From: Constrictibacter sp. MBR-5
Lineage (GTDB): Bacteria; Pseudomonadota; Alphaproteobacteria; JAJUGE01
DNA length: 64,000 nucleotides
Reading direction: 5' to 3'
NCBI RefSeq assembly: GCF_040549485.1
Contig: NZ_JBEPTK010000010.1
Coordinates: 62,001 to 126,000, forward strand
Shown: piece by piece, positions 10,070-19,746 of the stretch
Layout of the letters: the number at the start of each line of letters is the position of its first letter
Numbering within the stretch: the stretch's first letter is position 1
Notes under the pieces: model-generated
What the model was told of the DNA's origin: nothing
The model's database searches: none
What the model saw: only the letters and a program-made list of their open reading frames with translations
Program-made: the position numbers and the translations under genes

Positions 10070-11208
10070 GCGCCGCACGTTACGGGGGCGATGGTCCCAT
10101 TGTTCTCGCGACGGGAGGAACGGGGGGCCACGTTTTCCCCGCACAGGCACTCGCTCAAGAACTGAGTGCACGTGGTCACCGCGTCGTTCTGGTCACCGAC
10201 GCTCGCGGCGGCGCCTTCGATGAAGCGTCGGAGGTCTATCGCATTCGGGCCGCTACGCCGGGCCGGACGGCGGGGGCGATGCTGAAAGCGGGCCGAGATA
10301 TCGCTCTCGGCACGATTGCCGCATGGCGGCTGCTCCGCCGGCTGAAGCCGTCGGCGGTCGTCGGCTTCGGAGGCTACGCCTCGGTGCCGACGATGCTCGC
10401 GGCGGGTTGGCTCCGGCTTCCGACGCTCATCCACGAGCAGAACGCGGTACTGGGGAGGGCAAATCGCCTCCTGGCCCGCCGCGTCAGGCGCATTGCGACG
10501 GCGTTTGACAGCATGTCCGCCCTCCCGGCCGGCACAGTGGCGAAGCTCGCTCGCACCGGCAATCCAGTACGACCGGCGGTCGCGGCGCTTCGCGGTATCT
10601 CCTACGACGCTCCGGCGGCCGACGGTGAGTTCAGGCTTCTGATCACCGGAGGAAGCCAGGGCGCGCGCGTCTTCAGTGAAGTCGTCCCGCAAGCTATCGC
10701 CGCACTGCCCACGCAGATGCGCAAGCGCCTGCGGATTGTCCAGCAGTGCCGACCCGAGGATCTGGACGCGGTGCGCGAAGCTTATGCCGACTGCGAGGCA
10801 GACGCCGAACTCGCGGCGTTCTTCGCGGATATTCCGGAACGTCTAGCGTGGGCGCACCTGGTCATCGCAAGGGCCGGCGCTTCGACAGTCGCGGAGCTAA
10901 CGACGGCCGGTCGCCCCGCAATACTCGTCCCCTACCCCTTCGCCATGGATGATCACCAGACCGCCAATGCGAGAGCCGTCTCCGGCGCTGCGTGGGTCAT
11001 GACACAGCGGGAGCTTACGGTTTCGACACTGACCGACCGTCTCGCTGCGATTCTCACAGATCCGGCCCAGTTGGGCGCTGCGGCAGCAGCCAGCGCGAAC
11101 CTCGGGGGACCAGACGCAGCACGCCTGCTGGCCGATCTCGTCGAAGCGGAGTTGACCGCACAAGGTGTCGGCGCTGGCGCGCTGCCACTCCGAGGAGTAG
11201 CGGCATGA
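10066..11208 (+). CDS. murG: UDP-GlcNAc:lipid I N-acetylglucosaminyltransferase MurG
   Basis: Peripheral inner-membrane GT-B glycosyltransferase that converts lipid I to lipid II. The protein is 380 aa. The glycine-rich loop [11 protein letters not shown] is at residues 16-26, the second loop reads [12 protein letters not shown], and the UDP-GlcNAc-binding segment appears as [10 protein letters not shown]. The start ATG 10066 overlaps the ftsW stop, and the upstream extension of the frame only shadows ftsW. The stop overlaps murC as ATGA. Confidence 0.95.
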   Translation: MSAARYGGDGPIVLATGGTGGHVFPAQALAQELSARGHRVVLVTDARGGAFDEASEVYRIRAATPGRTAGAMLKAGRDIALGTIAAWRLLRRLKPSAVVGFGGYASVPTMLAAGWLRLPTLIHEQNAVLGRANRLLARRVRRIATAFDSMSALPAGTVAKLARTGNPVRPAVAALRGISYDAPAADGEFRLLITGGSQGARVFSEVVPQAIAALPTQMRKRLRIVQQCRPEDLDAVREAYADCEADAELAAFFADIPERLAWAHLVIARAGASTVAELTTAGRPAILVPYPFAMDDHQTANARAVSGAAWVMTQRELTVSTLTDRLAAILTDPAQLGAAAAASANLGGPDAARLLADLVEAELTAQGVGAGALPLRGVAA

Positions 11209-12632
11209 ACGCGATGCCCTTCGATATCGGCCCCCTGCACTTCGTCGGGATCGGCGGAATCGGCATGAGCGGGATAGCCGAGGTCATGCACAATCTCGGC
11301 TACCGCGTGCAAGGCAGCGACGTTTCCGACGGCGCGAACGTCCAGCGCTTGCGCGACCTCGGAATCGAGGTTCATGTCGGTCACCGCGCTGAGAATCTCG
11401 GCGCGGCGAAGGTTATCGTCTGCTCCTCGGCCATCCGTGGCGGCAACCCGGAAGTTGATGCGGCGCGTGCAAAGCTTCTGCCGGTGGTGCGGCGTGCCGA
11501 GATGCTCGGCGAGTTGATGCGCCTGAAATGGTCCATCGCCGTCGGCGGAACGCACGGAAAGACGACGACCACTTCGATGGTGGCCGCCCTCCTGGATGCC
11601 GCGGGTTACGATCCAACAGTGATCAACGGCGGCATCATCAACGCCTATGGCACCAATGCACGGCTGGGCCAGGGCGAATGGATGGCCGTTGAGGCCGACG
11701 AGTCTGACGGCACGTTCGTAAAGCTGCCGGCGACTGTCGCGGTCGTCACGAACATCGACCCGGAGCATCTGGACCATTACGGCACGTTCGAGCGCGTACG
11801 CGACGCCTTCCACGCCTTCGTCGAGAATATCCCCTTCTATGGTTTCGCAGTGCTCTGCACGGATCATCCAGAGGTGCAGAAGCTGGTCGCCAGGGTCGTT
11901 GACCGGCGCGTACTGACCTACGGGCTCAATCCGCAGGCCGACATTCGGGCAAGCCGCGTCAGGGCCGAGGACGGCGTCATGGTCTACGACGTCACCGTCG
12001 CCACCCGGGCAAACGGACCCGCACGCACGATCGAAGGCCTCAAACTGCCGATGCTGGGCGAGCACAACGTCCAGAACTCACTCGTGATGGTCGCCATAGC
12101 GCACCAGTTGGGCATCCCGGACGATGTCCTGCGCTCGGCATTGGCCGGGTTCTCGGGCGTCAAACGCCGCTTCACACAGACCGGGCAATCGGGCGGCATC
12201 ACGGTGATCGACGACTATGGCCATCATCCGGTGGAGATCACAGCGGTCCTCAAGGCAGCGCGGTCGGCAACGCAGGGACGCGTCGTCGCCGTGGTGCAGC
12301 CGCATCGGTACTCCCGACTTCAGAACCTTTTCGAAGAATTCTGCACCTGCTTCAACGACGCAGACACCGTCCTCGTCGCCCCTGTGTATCCCGCCGGAGA
12401 GACTCCGATCGAAGGCGTTGATCGCGATGCACTCGTCGCGGGCCTGAAACAGCGTGGCCATCGTCACGCCCTGCCGCTCGGCGGCCCGGAGGAATTGGCC
12501 GGCATGGTCGGCGACCTCGCCCGACCTGGCGACCTGGTGGTCTGCCTGGGCGCCGGCAGCATCACGACTTGGGCCTATGCACTTCCGGGCCAGCTCGATG
12601 CACTGGCTGCCCCCGCGAGGGCCGCACGATGA
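11205..12632 (+). CDS. murC: UDP-MurNAc:L-alanine ligase MurC
   Basis: First ligase of the stem peptide, adding L-alanine to UDP-MurNAc, the product of MurB. The protein is 475 aa. The N-terminal UDP-binding segment [16 protein letters not shown] is at about residues 13-28. The ATP-binding [12 protein letters not shown], the EADESDGTF segment and FSGVKRRF with [11 protein letters not shown] complete the family pattern. ATG 11205 overlaps the murG stop, and the end overlaps murB by 4 bases. Confidence 0.96.
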   Translation: MNAMPFDIGPLHFVGIGGIGMSGIAEVMHNLGYRVQGSDVSDGANVQRLRDLGIEVHVGHRAENLGAAKVIVCSSAIRGGNPEVDAARAKLLPVVRRAEMLGELMRLKWSIAVGGTHGKTTTTSMVAALLDAAGYDPTVINGGIINAYGTNARLGQGEWMAVEADESDGTFVKLPATVAVVTNIDPEHLDHYGTFERVRDAFHAFVENIPFYGFAVLCTDHPEVQKLVARVVDRRVLTYGLNPQADIRASRVRAEDGVMVYDVTVATRANGPARTIEGLKLPMLGEHNVQNSLVMVAIAHQLGIPDDVLRSALAGFSGVKRRFTQTGQSGGITVIDDYGHHPVEITAVLKAARSATQGRVVAVVQPHRYSRLQNLFEEFCTCFNDADTVLVAPVYPAGETPIEGVDRDALVAGLKQRGHRHALPLGGPEELAGMVGDLARPGDLVVCLGAGSITTWAYALPGQLDALAAPARAAR

Positions 12633-13561
12633 TGGCAGCACAGCGCGTAGGCCACCATCTTGTCGAAAGGTTGCCGCCGGTGCGCGGCCGCTACACCGCG
12701 GATGCGCCGCTGGCACCGACGACATGGTTCCGCGTCGGCGGCCCGGCCGAAGTGCTCTTCCGTCCGGCCGACACGCAGGACTTGGCGATGTTTCTGGCCA
12801 ACCGTCCGGCCGACGTGCCAGTCACGATTCTCGGTGTCGCGTCGAATACTCTCGTCCGCGACGGCGGCATACCCGGCGTCGTGATCCGTCTGGCACGCGG
12901 CTTCAATCAGGCCGAAGCAGATGGCGAATCGCTCCTCGTCGGGGCAGCGGTCCTCTGTCCGAATGCGGCGCTGACAGCGGCCGACGCCTCTCTCGCAGGA
13001 CTGGAGTTCCTGACCGGTGTCCCCGGGACGATCGGCGGCGCCGTTCGTATGAACGCTGGGGCCTTCGGCCTTGAGATCCGCAACTGTCTCGTCTGGGCGG
13101 AAGCTGTCGACGGAGCCGGAGTGCTGCACCGAGCAACCGCGACCGATATGACTCTGAGTTATCGACACAATGCCGCTCCAAGCGACTGGATCTTCGTTCA
13201 GGCCTGCCTGCACGGCCGCCCCGGGTCGCTGGTGGATATTCGTGAGCGGATGGGCGCCATCCAGTCGGAGCGGGAAGCGAGCCAGCCGCAGCGTGCGCGG
13301 ACCGGCGGATCAACGTTCAAAAATCCACCCGGCGCGAAGGCCTGGGAGCTGATCGACCGGGCTGGTTGCCGCGGCCTTTCCGTCGGCGGCGCCGTGGTCT
13401 CCGAGAAGCACTGCAATTTTCTCATCAACACGGGTGACGCGACCGCCGCAGAGATCGAAGCGCTCGGCGAAGAGGTCCGGCGACGCGTTCAGATCGAAAC
13501 CGACGTCCTGCTCGAGTGGGAGATCCGCCGGCTGGGCGTCAGCGCAGGAGGTTCGCCATGA
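12629..13561 (+). CDS. murB: UDP-N-acetylenolpyruvoylglucosamine reductase MurB
   Basis: FAD/NADPH enzyme that reduces enolpyruvyl-UDP-GlcNAc to UDP-MurNAc. The protein is 310 aa. The FAD-binding domain shows [13 protein letters not shown] and [18 protein letters not shown]. The catalytic serine sits in GGSTFKNP, typical of type II (shorter) MurB. A second ATG follows immediately at 12632. It overlaps both murC upstream and ddl downstream by 4 bases. Confidence 0.94.
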   Translation: MMAAQRVGHHLVERLPPVRGRYTADAPLAPTTWFRVGGPAEVLFRPADTQDLAMFLANRPADVPVTILGVASNTLVRDGGIPGVVIRLARGFNQAEADGESLLVGAAVLCPNAALTAADASLAGLEFLTGVPGTIGGAVRMNAGAFGLEIRNCLVWAEAVDGAGVLHRATATDMTLSYRHNAAPSDWIFVQACLHGRPGSLVDIRERMGAIQSEREASQPQRARTGGSTFKNPPGAKAWELIDRAGCRGLSVGGAVVSEKHCNFLINTGDATAAEIEALGEEVRRRVQIETDVLLEWEIRRLGVSAGGSP

Positions 13562-14469
13562 AGCACGTCGCCGTGCTCAAGGGCGGCTGGTCGACCGAGC
13601 GCGCCGTCTCGCTCGTGACCGGCGACGCGGTTGCTCGCGCGCTGGAGAACGCGGGCTATCGCGTCACCTCGATCGATCTGCAACGCAATCTCACGGCCCT
13701 GCTCGCGGACCTGACGCCCCGCCCCGACGTGGTCTTCAATGCGCTGCACGGCCGGTTCGGCGAAGACGGCTGCATCCAGGGGGTCCTCGAAATTCTCGGC
13801 ATCCCCTACACGCATTCCGGGGTGCGTGCGTCGGCGATCGCGATGGATAAGCCTGCCGCCAAGCGGATTTTCGCGTCGGTCGGGATCCGCTGTCCGGAAG
13901 GCGTCGAGGTGCCCGTCGCGGAAGCGCACAGCGCCATGCCGGCACCCTATGTCGTCAAGCCGGCGAGCGAGGGGTCGAGCGTCGGTGTGCTCATCGTCCC
14001 GGAGGGCGACAACGCCGCACCGCTGAAGACGGTGGATTGGGCCTTCGGGAGGAACGTGCTCGTCGAGAAGTACATCCCAGGCCGTGAACTGACCGTGGCC
14101 GTCATGGACGGCCGGCCGGTCGCCGTGACCGAACTTCGGCCGCTCCAGGGTTTCTACGACTACGAAGCCAAGTACACCGATGGAAAGACGGAGCATCTGG
14201 TTCCTGCGCCGGTGCCCGAAGCGATCGCCGCACAGGCGATGGAGTGGGCCCGGTTGGCGCACGACACACTCGGCTGCCGCGGCGTCACGCGCTGCGACTT
14301 CCGCTACGACGACGCGGGCGACCCGCCCGGAACGCTGTACATGCTGGAAATCAATACACAGCCCGGCCTGACTCCCCTCTCCCTGGTCCCGGAGCAGGCT
14401 GCGCACATCGGCATGGACTTCGAGCAGCTCTGCGTCTGGATGGTGGAGGCGGCACGATGCGACTCCTGA
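13558..14469 (+). CDS. ddl: D-alanine--D-alanine ligase Ddl
   Basis: ATP-grasp ligase that makes the D-Ala-D-Ala dipeptide used by MurF. The protein is 303 aa, the short form common in alphaproteobacteria. Seen in order: VLKGGWSTERAVSL (the N-terminal loop), FNALHGRFGEDG, YTHSGVRASAIAMDK, VVKPASEGSSVGV, EKYIPGRELTVAV and the metal-binding end LYMLEINTQPGLT. The start ATG 13558 overlaps murB; ddl ends inside ftsQ with 13 bases shared. Confidence 0.95.
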   Translation: MKHVAVLKGGWSTERAVSLVTGDAVARALENAGYRVTSIDLQRNLTALLADLTPRPDVVFNALHGRFGEDGCIQGVLEILGIPYTHSGVRASAIAMDKPAAKRIFASVGIRCPEGVEVPVAEAHSAMPAPYVVKPASEGSSVGVLIVPEGDNAAPLKTVDWAFGRNVLVEKYIPGRELTVAVMDGRPVAVTELRPLQGFYDYEAKYTDGKTEHLVPAPVPEAIAAQAMEWARLAHDTLGCRGVTRCDFRYDDAGDPPGTLYMLEINTQPGLTPLSLVPEQAAHIGMDFEQLCVWMVEAARCDS

Positions 14470-15314
14470 GCGTCGGCAGCAACGACCGGCAAGGCCGGCG
14501 ACGCCCGACACGAAAGCGCCCAGCCCCGCCCTGGCTGCGTCCGACAATCCAGGTCGCCGCCGCCACCGCCGTCCTGGCCGTGCTGACGGGCGGCGTCATG
14601 CAGTTGCAGGCATCCGGCTGGCTGGGCGAGCGCGTCACCGCGCTGCGGCTGGGAGCCGTCGCAGCTTCGGCAGAGTTGGGCCTCAAGGTCGCGGATGTGG
14701 CCGTCAGCGGTCGTGAGCGGACCACGCGCGACGAGTTGCTCGCCGCTCTCGACGTCCGACGCGGCGATCCGATCATCGGGTTCGACCCGCAGGCCGCGCG
14801 CGAGCGCCTGGAGGGACTGCCCTGGGTGCGGAGCGCTCGGGTCGAGCGCTCTCTGCCGGATGTCGTCCGGGTCGACATCGTCGAGCGCCAGCCGCTCGCC
14901 CTCTGGCAGGTCGACCGCCGCCTCCAGATCATCGATCACCAGGGCCAGGTCATCCGCGTGGCCGACAAGCGGCCGTTCCGCAACCTGCCGGTCATCGTCG
15001 GGCCGGACGCCGCGACCCACGCGCCCGGCCTGCTGCAGCTGCTCGGCGGCGAGCCGGACCTCGCAAAGCGTATGACCGCGGCCATCCGGGTGGCCGAGCG
15101 GCGCTGGAACATAAGGCTCGACGACCGCGTCGAGATCCGGCTGCCGGCGCAGGACATCGGCGTCGCCTGGAGCCGCTTGGCGGCGATGGAGCGCACGAAC
15201 GCGGTTCTCGGACGCGACATCGTCGCCGTCGATCTGCGCCTGCCTGACCGGACCATCGTCCAGCTGGCACCGGGCGCAAAACTGCGGACCGCGGGTCCGG
15301 GGAAGTCCACATGA
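14457..15314 (+). CDS. ftsQ: Cell division protein FtsQ
   Basis: Bitopic division protein linking FtsL/FtsB to the early divisome. The 285 aa protein has a basic cytoplasmic tail rich in Arg, Lys and Pro (residues 8-28), one transmembrane helix at about 30-50, and a POTRA domain (about 78-146, with LKVADVAVSGRERTT and GLPWVRSARVERSLPD). The FtsQ domain follows. Its ATG at 14457 lies within the end of ddl. Its stop (TGA 15312-15314) overlaps the ATG of a nine-codon mini-ORF that leads into ftsA. Confidence 0.93.
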   Translation: MRLLSVGSNDRQGRRRPTRKRPAPPWLRPTIQVAAATAVLAVLTGGVMQLQASGWLGERVTALRLGAVAASAELGLKVADVAVSGRERTTRDELLAALDVRRGDPIIGFDPQAARERLEGLPWVRSARVERSLPDVVRVDIVERQPLALWQVDRRLQIIDHQGQVIRVADKRPFRNLPVIVGPDAATHAPGLLQLLGGEPDLAKRMTAAIRVAERRWNIRLDDRVEIRLPAQDIGVAWSRLAAMERTNAVLGRDIVAVDLRLPDRTIVQLAPGAKLRTAGPGKST

Positions 15315-15340
15315 CAGCAGCAGGCGGGGCACTGCGGTGA
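15311..15340 (+). CDS. Nine-codon mini-ORF bridging ftsQ and ftsA
   Basis: ATG 15311 overlaps the ftsQ stop (ATGA). After nine codons (MTAAGGALR) a TGA at 15338-15340 overlaps the GTG start of ftsA at 15337 (GTGA). A GGGGAAG Shine-Dalgarno-like stretch lies just before the ATG. What is seen is a chain of two stop/start overlaps. The inference is that the mini-ORF passes ribosomes from ftsQ to ftsA rather than encoding a functional peptide. It could be chance, since 9 codons is very short. Confidence 0.4.
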   Translation: MTAAGGALR

Positions 15341-16593
15341 GCAAGGGGAACGCCAAGGCACGGAGCGGGCTGATCGCCGCGCTCGACATCGGCACCACGA
15401 AGTGCTGCTGCTTCGTCGCGCGCCCGCAGGCCGACCGGAGCCCGCGCGTCGTCGGCATCGGGCACCAGGAGTCGCGGGGCCTGCGCAACGGCGTCATCGT
15501 CGACATGGAGGCGGCCGAGGCCACCATCATCAACACGATCCACGCCGCCGAGCAGATGGCCGGCGAGACCGTGCGCCAAGTCGTCGTCAACATCTCCGGC
15601 GGCAAGCCGGCCTCGCACAGCATCGCCAGCGAGGTGGCGCTCAGCAGCCACGAGGTCGAGGACGTCGACGTCCGTCGCGCGCTGGCCCAGGGCCGCGCGC
15701 AGTTCGCGCCGAACGGCCGCGAGATGGTTCACTTCATCCCGCTCGGCTACACGATCGACGGCAATCGCGGGATCCGCGACCCGCGCGGCATGTTCGGCGA
15801 GAAGCTCGGCGTCGACATGCACGTCATCACCGCCGAGGCCGGCCCGATCCGCAATATCGCGACCTGCGTCGGCCGCGCGCACCTGGACGTCGAGGCCTTC
15901 GTCGTCTCGCCCTATGCCGCCGGGCTCGCGGCCCTGGTCGAGGACGAGATGGACCTGGGCGTCACGCTGATCGACATGGGCGGCGGCACCACCGGCGTCT
16001 CGGTCTTCTACGACGGCAGCGTCGTCTACACGGACACGATCCCGGTCGGCGGCGCCCACGTCACCAACGACATCGCGCGCGGCCTGTCGACGCCGGTGAA
16101 CCACGCCGAGCGCCTGAAGACGCTCTACGGCAGCTGCATGGCCTCGGCCACCGACGAGCGCGAGATCATCGACGTCCCGCCGATCGGCGAGGACCCGCTG
16201 ACCAACCCGCACCACGTCCCGAAGTCCCTGCTGATCGGCATCATCCAGCCGCGCATCGAGGAAATCTTCGAGCTGGTGCGGTCGCGCCTCGACGCCAGCG
16301 GCTTCGACCGCGTCGCCGGGCGCCGGGTCGTGCTGACGGGCGGCGCTTCGCAGCTGCAGGGCGCCCGCGAGATGGCCGCACTGGCACTCGACAAGCAGGT
16401 CCGCATTGGCCGCCCGACTGGCGTGATGGGCCTGGCCGAGGCGACCAGCGGGCCCGCCTTCGCCACCTGCGCCGGCCTGCTGATCTACGCCGGCCGCGAG
16501 CAGGGCGGCCACGCCTACCAGAGCCTCGAAACGTTCGACCAATCGGCCGGCTTCCTATCGCGAGTCGGCACCTGGCTGAGGGAGCACATGTGA
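15337..16593 (+). CDS. ftsA: Cell division protein FtsA
   Basis: Actin-like ATPase that tethers FtsZ filaments to the inner membrane. The protein is 418 aa. Actin-fold nucleotide-binding blocks are seen in ALDIGTTK at the N-terminus, [14 protein letters not shown] in the middle and [11 protein letters not shown] toward the end. The C-terminal residues ([13 protein letters not shown]) make the expected amphipathic membrane-targeting helix. The start is GTG 15337, preceded by AGGCGGGG; no in-frame ATG is available upstream. An 88-base gap with a hairpin separates it from ftsZ. Confidence 0.95.
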   Translation: MSKGNAKARSGLIAALDIGTTKCCCFVARPQADRSPRVVGIGHQESRGLRNGVIVDMEAAEATIINTIHAAEQMAGETVRQVVVNISGGKPASHSIASEVALSSHEVEDVDVRRALAQGRAQFAPNGREMVHFIPLGYTIDGNRGIRDPRGMFGEKLGVDMHVITAEAGPIRNIATCVGRAHLDVEAFVVSPYAAGLAALVEDEMDLGVTLIDMGGGTTGVSVFYDGSVVYTDTIPVGGAHVTNDIARGLSTPVNHAERLKTLYGSCMASATDEREIIDVPPIGEDPLTNPHHVPKSLLIGIIQPRIEEIFELVRSRLDASGFDRVAGRRVVLTGGASQLQGAREMAALALDKQVRIGRPTGVMGLAEATSGPAFATCAGLLIYAGREQGGHAYQSLETFDQSAGFLSRVGTWLREHM

Positions 16594-16608
16594 GCGCAGA
16601 GCACGAAC

Positions 16609-16630
16609 GGTGCCGCGACCGAGCGGCACC
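16609..16630 (+). promoter_or_regulatory. Hairpin in the ftsA-ftsZ gap
   Basis: A perfect 8-bp stem, GGTGCCGC at 16609-16616 and GCGGCACC at 16623-16630 with a 6-base loop, lies 51 bases upstream of ftsZ. There is no T-run after it, only a C-rich stretch, so it is not a standard terminator. It could be an RNA processing or attenuation element that lets ftsZ be expressed differently from ftsA. Confidence 0.4.
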
Positions 16631-16681
16631 CCGACCGACCCCCACCACCCCCCTATCCAACGTTTGCAGCGGGAGGCGTCA

Positions 16682-18457
16682 ATGACCATAAACCTGTCCA
16701 TGCCGGATCGACCCCGGGAACTGAAGCCCCGGATCACCGTGGTCGGCGTCGGCGGCGCCGGCGGCAACGCGGTCAACAACATGATCCGCTCCAACCTGAG
16801 CGGCGTCGAGTTCCTGGTCGCCAACACCGACGCCCAGTCGCTCGAGATGTCGCGTGCCGAGCGCCGCATCCAGCTCGGCCTCGGCCTGACGCACGGCCTG
16901 GGCGCCGGCTCGCGCCCCGATATCGGCCGCGCCGCCGCCGAGGAGGCGATCGACGAGATCCTGGAGCACCTCACCGGCAGCCACATGGTGTTCATCACCG
17001 CCGGCATGGGCGGCGGCACCGGCACGGGTGCGGCCCCGGTCATCGCCCGCGCCGCGCGCGAGCAGGGCGTGCTGACCGTCGGCGTGGTGACGCGGCCGTT
17101 CCACTTCGAAGGCTCGCACCGGATGAAGCTGGCCGACTCCGGCCTCGAGGAACTGGCCAAGTTCGTCGACACGCTGATCATCATCCCCAACCAGAACCTG
17201 TTCCGCATCGCCAACGAGAAGACGACGTTCGCGCAGGCCTTCCAGCTGGCCGACGACGTCCTCTACTCCGGCGTCCGCGGCGTCACCGACCTGATGGTGA
17301 TGCCCGGCCTCATCAACCTGGACTTCGCCGACATCCGCACCGTCATGAGCGAGATGGGCAAGGCCATGATGGGCACCGGCGAGGCGTCGGGCGACAAGCG
17401 CGCCGTCGACGCGGCCGAGGCGGCGATCTCCAACCCGCTGCTCGACGACATGTCGATGAAGGGCGCGCGCGGCGTCCTCATCAACATCACCGGCGGCCTC
17501 GACATGACGCTGTTCGAGGTCGACGAGGCGGCCAACCGCATCCGCGACGAGGTCGACCCCGACGCCAACATCATCTTCGGCGCCACCTTCGACGAGAACC
17601 TCGAAGGCGTCATGCGCGTCTCGGTCGTCGCCACCGGCATTGACGCCCAGCTCGACCTGCTGCCGCGCCAGACCGAGGCGGCCGCCACGACCAACGCCCA
17701 GGCGCGGGTCATGCCCTTCCCGATCCGGCCGCCGCAGCCGAACCTGCGCCAGGGCCCAGCCCCGGTGATCGCGCGCAACCCGGGCAGCGCCCAGGCGACG
17801 GCGCACGCCGTCCAGCACGAGCCGGTGGCCACCGCCCAGCAGACGGAGCACCAGCCGGGCACCGCCCAGGCCCAGCCCGAGCAGCCGGCGCCGCTGCCGC
17901 GCATGCCGAGCTTCGGCCAGCGCACCACGGGTGGTATGACGGGCGGCGCCACCTGGGGCGGCACCGCCCCGGCGCCGCAGCACCAGGCCGAGGACGACGC
18001 GACGGCGAGCGACCGGCCGTTCATCGCCCCGCGCCCGATCCAGCCGACCGAGCCGCGCCAGCCGGTGCAGTCGAACCGGGTGGCACCGCGCGCCGCCGAG
18101 CCCGAGGAACCGCGCCGCAGCCGGCTCGGCTTCCCCGGCCTGATCGAGCGGATGACCGGCCACGCCCGCGCCCGCCAGGAGCCGGCGCCCGAGCGCCAGC
18201 CCGAGCGCCAGCTCCAGCAGCGCGAGCCGCAGCACCACGAACCGGCCTACCAGCAGCCCGCGGCCCACTACCAGCCGCAGCCGGAGCGCCGGCCCGAGCG
18301 TGAAACGGCCCAGCGCGAGGTGGCCCAGCGGGAAACGGCCCAGCCCGACGCCCAGAAGCAGCTCGGCGGGCTCGACCCGGCCGACCGCCTCGCCGTGTCG
18401 CGCCAGGAAGAGGACCTGCTCGACATCCCCGCCTTCCTGCGCCGCCAGGCCAACTAG
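16682..18457 (+). CDS. ftsZ: Cell division GTPase FtsZ, with a long C-terminal linker
   Basis: Tubulin-like GTPase that forms the Z ring. The protein is 591 aa, well over the roughly 380 aa of E. coli FtsZ. The globular core covers about residues 15-330, with [11 protein letters not shown] near 24-34 and the GTP-binding GGGTGTG at 110-116. Residues of about 335-575 are a low-complexity linker rich in Gln, Pro, Glu, Arg and Ala with short near-repeats ([12 protein letters not shown]). The last 16 residues (576-591, [12 protein letters not shown]) are the conserved tail that binds FtsA. The start ATG 16682 follows GGGAGG. Confidence 0.96.
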   Translation: MTINLSMPDRPRELKPRITVVGVGGAGGNAVNNMIRSNLSGVEFLVANTDAQSLEMSRAERRIQLGLGLTHGLGAGSRPDIGRAAAEEAIDEILEHLTGSHMVFITAGMGGGTGTGAAPVIARAAREQGVLTVGVVTRPFHFEGSHRMKLADSGLEELAKFVDTLIIIPNQNLFRIANEKTTFAQAFQLADDVLYSGVRGVTDLMVMPGLINLDFADIRTVMSEMGKAMMGTGEASGDKRAVDAAEAAISNPLLDDMSMKGARGVLINITGGLDMTLFEVDEAANRIRDEVDPDANIIFGATFDENLEGVMRVSVVATGIDAQLDLLPRQTEAAATTNAQARVMPFPIRPPQPNLRQGPAPVIARNPGSAQATAHAVQHEPVATAQQTEHQPGTAQAQPEQPAPLPRMPSFGQRTTGGMTGGATWGGTAPAPQHQAEDDATASDRPFIAPRPIQPTEPRQPVQSNRVAPRAAEPEEPRRSRLGFPGLIERMTGHARARQEPAPERQPERQLQQREPQHHEPAYQQPAAHYQPQPERRPERETAQREVAQRETAQPDAQKQLGGLDPADRLAVSRQEEDLLDIPAFLRRQAN

Positions 18458-18550
18458 GAGGCGACCGGGTTGCGCGGACGGCCTCCCCGTCAACCCGGCA
18501 CGCCCGCTTACATCCGACTGGGTGTAACAGGCGGTAACAGTAAGTGATTT

Positions 18551-18600
18551 GAGTGCTCCGGCGCCGGGCGATAAACCCGATGTCGGAGCACTTCGCTTTT
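18551..18600 (+). terminator. Intrinsic terminator-like hairpin between ftsZ and lpxC
   Basis: AGTGCTCCG (18552-18560) pairs perfectly with CGGAGCACT (18584-18592), and a nested CGGG/CCCG stem lies inside the loop. TTTT follows at 18597-18600. It would end or attenuate transcripts after ftsZ. The T-run is short, so readthrough into lpxC is likely. Confidence 0.5.
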
Positions 18601-18669
18601 CGGGCCCGGCCCGATCGGCACCCTCACACGGCCCCCCTACTCGGCCACGCAATCGGAACGGAGAACCGC

Positions 18670-19629
18670 ATGCCCGCATCGGGACAGATCGGCCTGCACA
18701 CCGGACCGACCGCCGCCACGGCGCCGCGCACGGCGCTGAAGGCGCGCCAGGGCACGCTGGCCCGCGCCATCGGCTGCGAGGGCGCCGGCCTGCACAGCGG
18801 TCGGCCGGTCGAGATGCGCATCCTGCCCGCCGACGACGACAGCGGCATCCGCTTCCGCCGCACCGACGTGGCCCGCGGCGCCGGCGAGATCCTCGCGCGC
18901 TGGGACTCCGTCGTCGACACCAAGCTCTGCACCGTCCTGGGCAACCGGCACGGCACCCGCATCGCCACCGTCGAGCACCTGATGGCGGCCCTGGTCGGCG
19001 CCGGCGTCGACAACGCCGTGATCGAGATCGACGGCCCCGAGATCCCCGCCATGGACGGCAGCGCCGCCCCGTTCCTCGACCTCTTCGCCGCCGCCGGCAC
19101 CGTCGAGCAGGACACCGTGCGCCGCGCCATCCGCATCCTGAAGCCGGTCTGCGTCACCGAGCCGGGCAAGCGCGTCGCCCTGTCGCCCGCACCCGACTAT
19201 CGCCTGGACGTCACGATCGACTTCCCCAACCGCGCCATCGCCCGCCAGACGGTCGCGTGCAGCCTGCGCCGCGACGCCTTCCGCCGCGACATCGCACCCG
19301 CCCGCACCTTCGGATTCTTCGAGGAGGTCGCCGAACTCCAGGCGGCCGGCTATGCGCGCGGCGGCTCGCTGGAGAACGCGGTCGTCATCTGCGGCCAGAC
19401 CATCATGAACCCCGAGGGCCTGCGCTTCCCCGACGAGTTCGTGCGCCACAAGATGCTCGACGCCATCGGCGACCTGTTCCTGGCCGGCGCGCCGATCCTC
19501 GGCCGCTTCGAAGGCGTCTGCCTGGGCCACACCCTGAACAACCGCCTGCTCAAGGCCCTGTTCGCCGACCCCACCGCCTGGACCTGGGAGCCCGCCCCCG
19601 CCACCACGCCGACCCCCGGCCTCCACTGA
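18670..19629 (+). CDS. lpxC: UDP-3-O-acyl-N-acetylglucosamine deacetylase LpxC
   Basis: Zinc amidase catalysing the committed step of lipid A synthesis. The protein is 319 aa when started at ATG 18670, which follows a GGAG motif; the frame is open further upstream through the terminator-like hairpin, which argues against an earlier start. Family blocks include GCEGAGLHSG, the zinc-binding TVEHLMAAL, IEIDGPEIPAMDGSA, FGFFEEV, RHKMLDAIGDL (zinc His and Asp) and GHTLNN (catalytic His). The last gene of the dcw cluster. Its downstream neighbour is not the bamD usually found there. Confidence 0.95.
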   Translation: MPASGQIGLHTGPTAATAPRTALKARQGTLARAIGCEGAGLHSGRPVEMRILPADDDSGIRFRRTDVARGAGEILARWDSVVDTKLCTVLGNRHGTRIATVEHLMAALVGAGVDNAVIEIDGPEIPAMDGSAAPFLDLFAAAGTVEQDTVRRAIRILKPVCVTEPGKRVALSPAPDYRLDVTIDFPNRAIARQTVACSLRRDAFRRDIAPARTFGFFEEVAELQAAGYARGGSLENAVVICGQTIMNPEGLRFPDEFVRHKMLDAIGDLFLAGAPILGRFEGVCLGHTLNNRLLKALFADPTAWTWEPAPATTPTPGLH

Positions 19630-19630
19630 C

Positions 19631-19682
19631 GGCACCGCCGTCTGGGTGGACTAAGGGACGGGGCGCTGCGGGGCTCGCCGTG
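19631..19682 (+). repeat. Left copy of an imperfect direct repeat
   Basis: GGCACCGCCG followed by TCTGGGTGGACTAAGGGACG and a G-rich stretch. It matches the segment starting at 20241 (GGCACCGCCG, CCGGGGTCGACTAGGGATGG) at roughly five of every six positions across the first 30 bases. The similarity then fades. The two copies flank the single small gene at 19747-20175. Confidence 0.5.
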
Positions 19683-19703
19683 CCCCAGGCTCTCCGTAAC
19701 CGA

Positions 19704-19738
19704 GGGCGCCGCGGGCCGTGAAGGCCCGGCCGGCGCCC
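19704..19738. terminator. Strong GC hairpin between convergent genes
   Basis: GGGCGCC (19704-19710) pairs with GGCGCCC (19732-19738), with an inner stem GGGCC/GGCCC (19713-19717 and 19723-19727) around a GTGAA loop. It sits between lpxC on the + strand and the small gene ending at 19747 on the - strand. There is no T-run, so it may be a Rho-assisted or bidirectional stop structure. Confidence 0.4.
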
Positions 19739-19746
19739 CTGCGGCG

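Noticed and set aside
16679-18679. A - strand open frame of 666 codons opposite ftsZ.
   Set aside because: It is a GC-driven shadow of ftsZ; its repeats mirror the FtsZ linker, and no motif is present.
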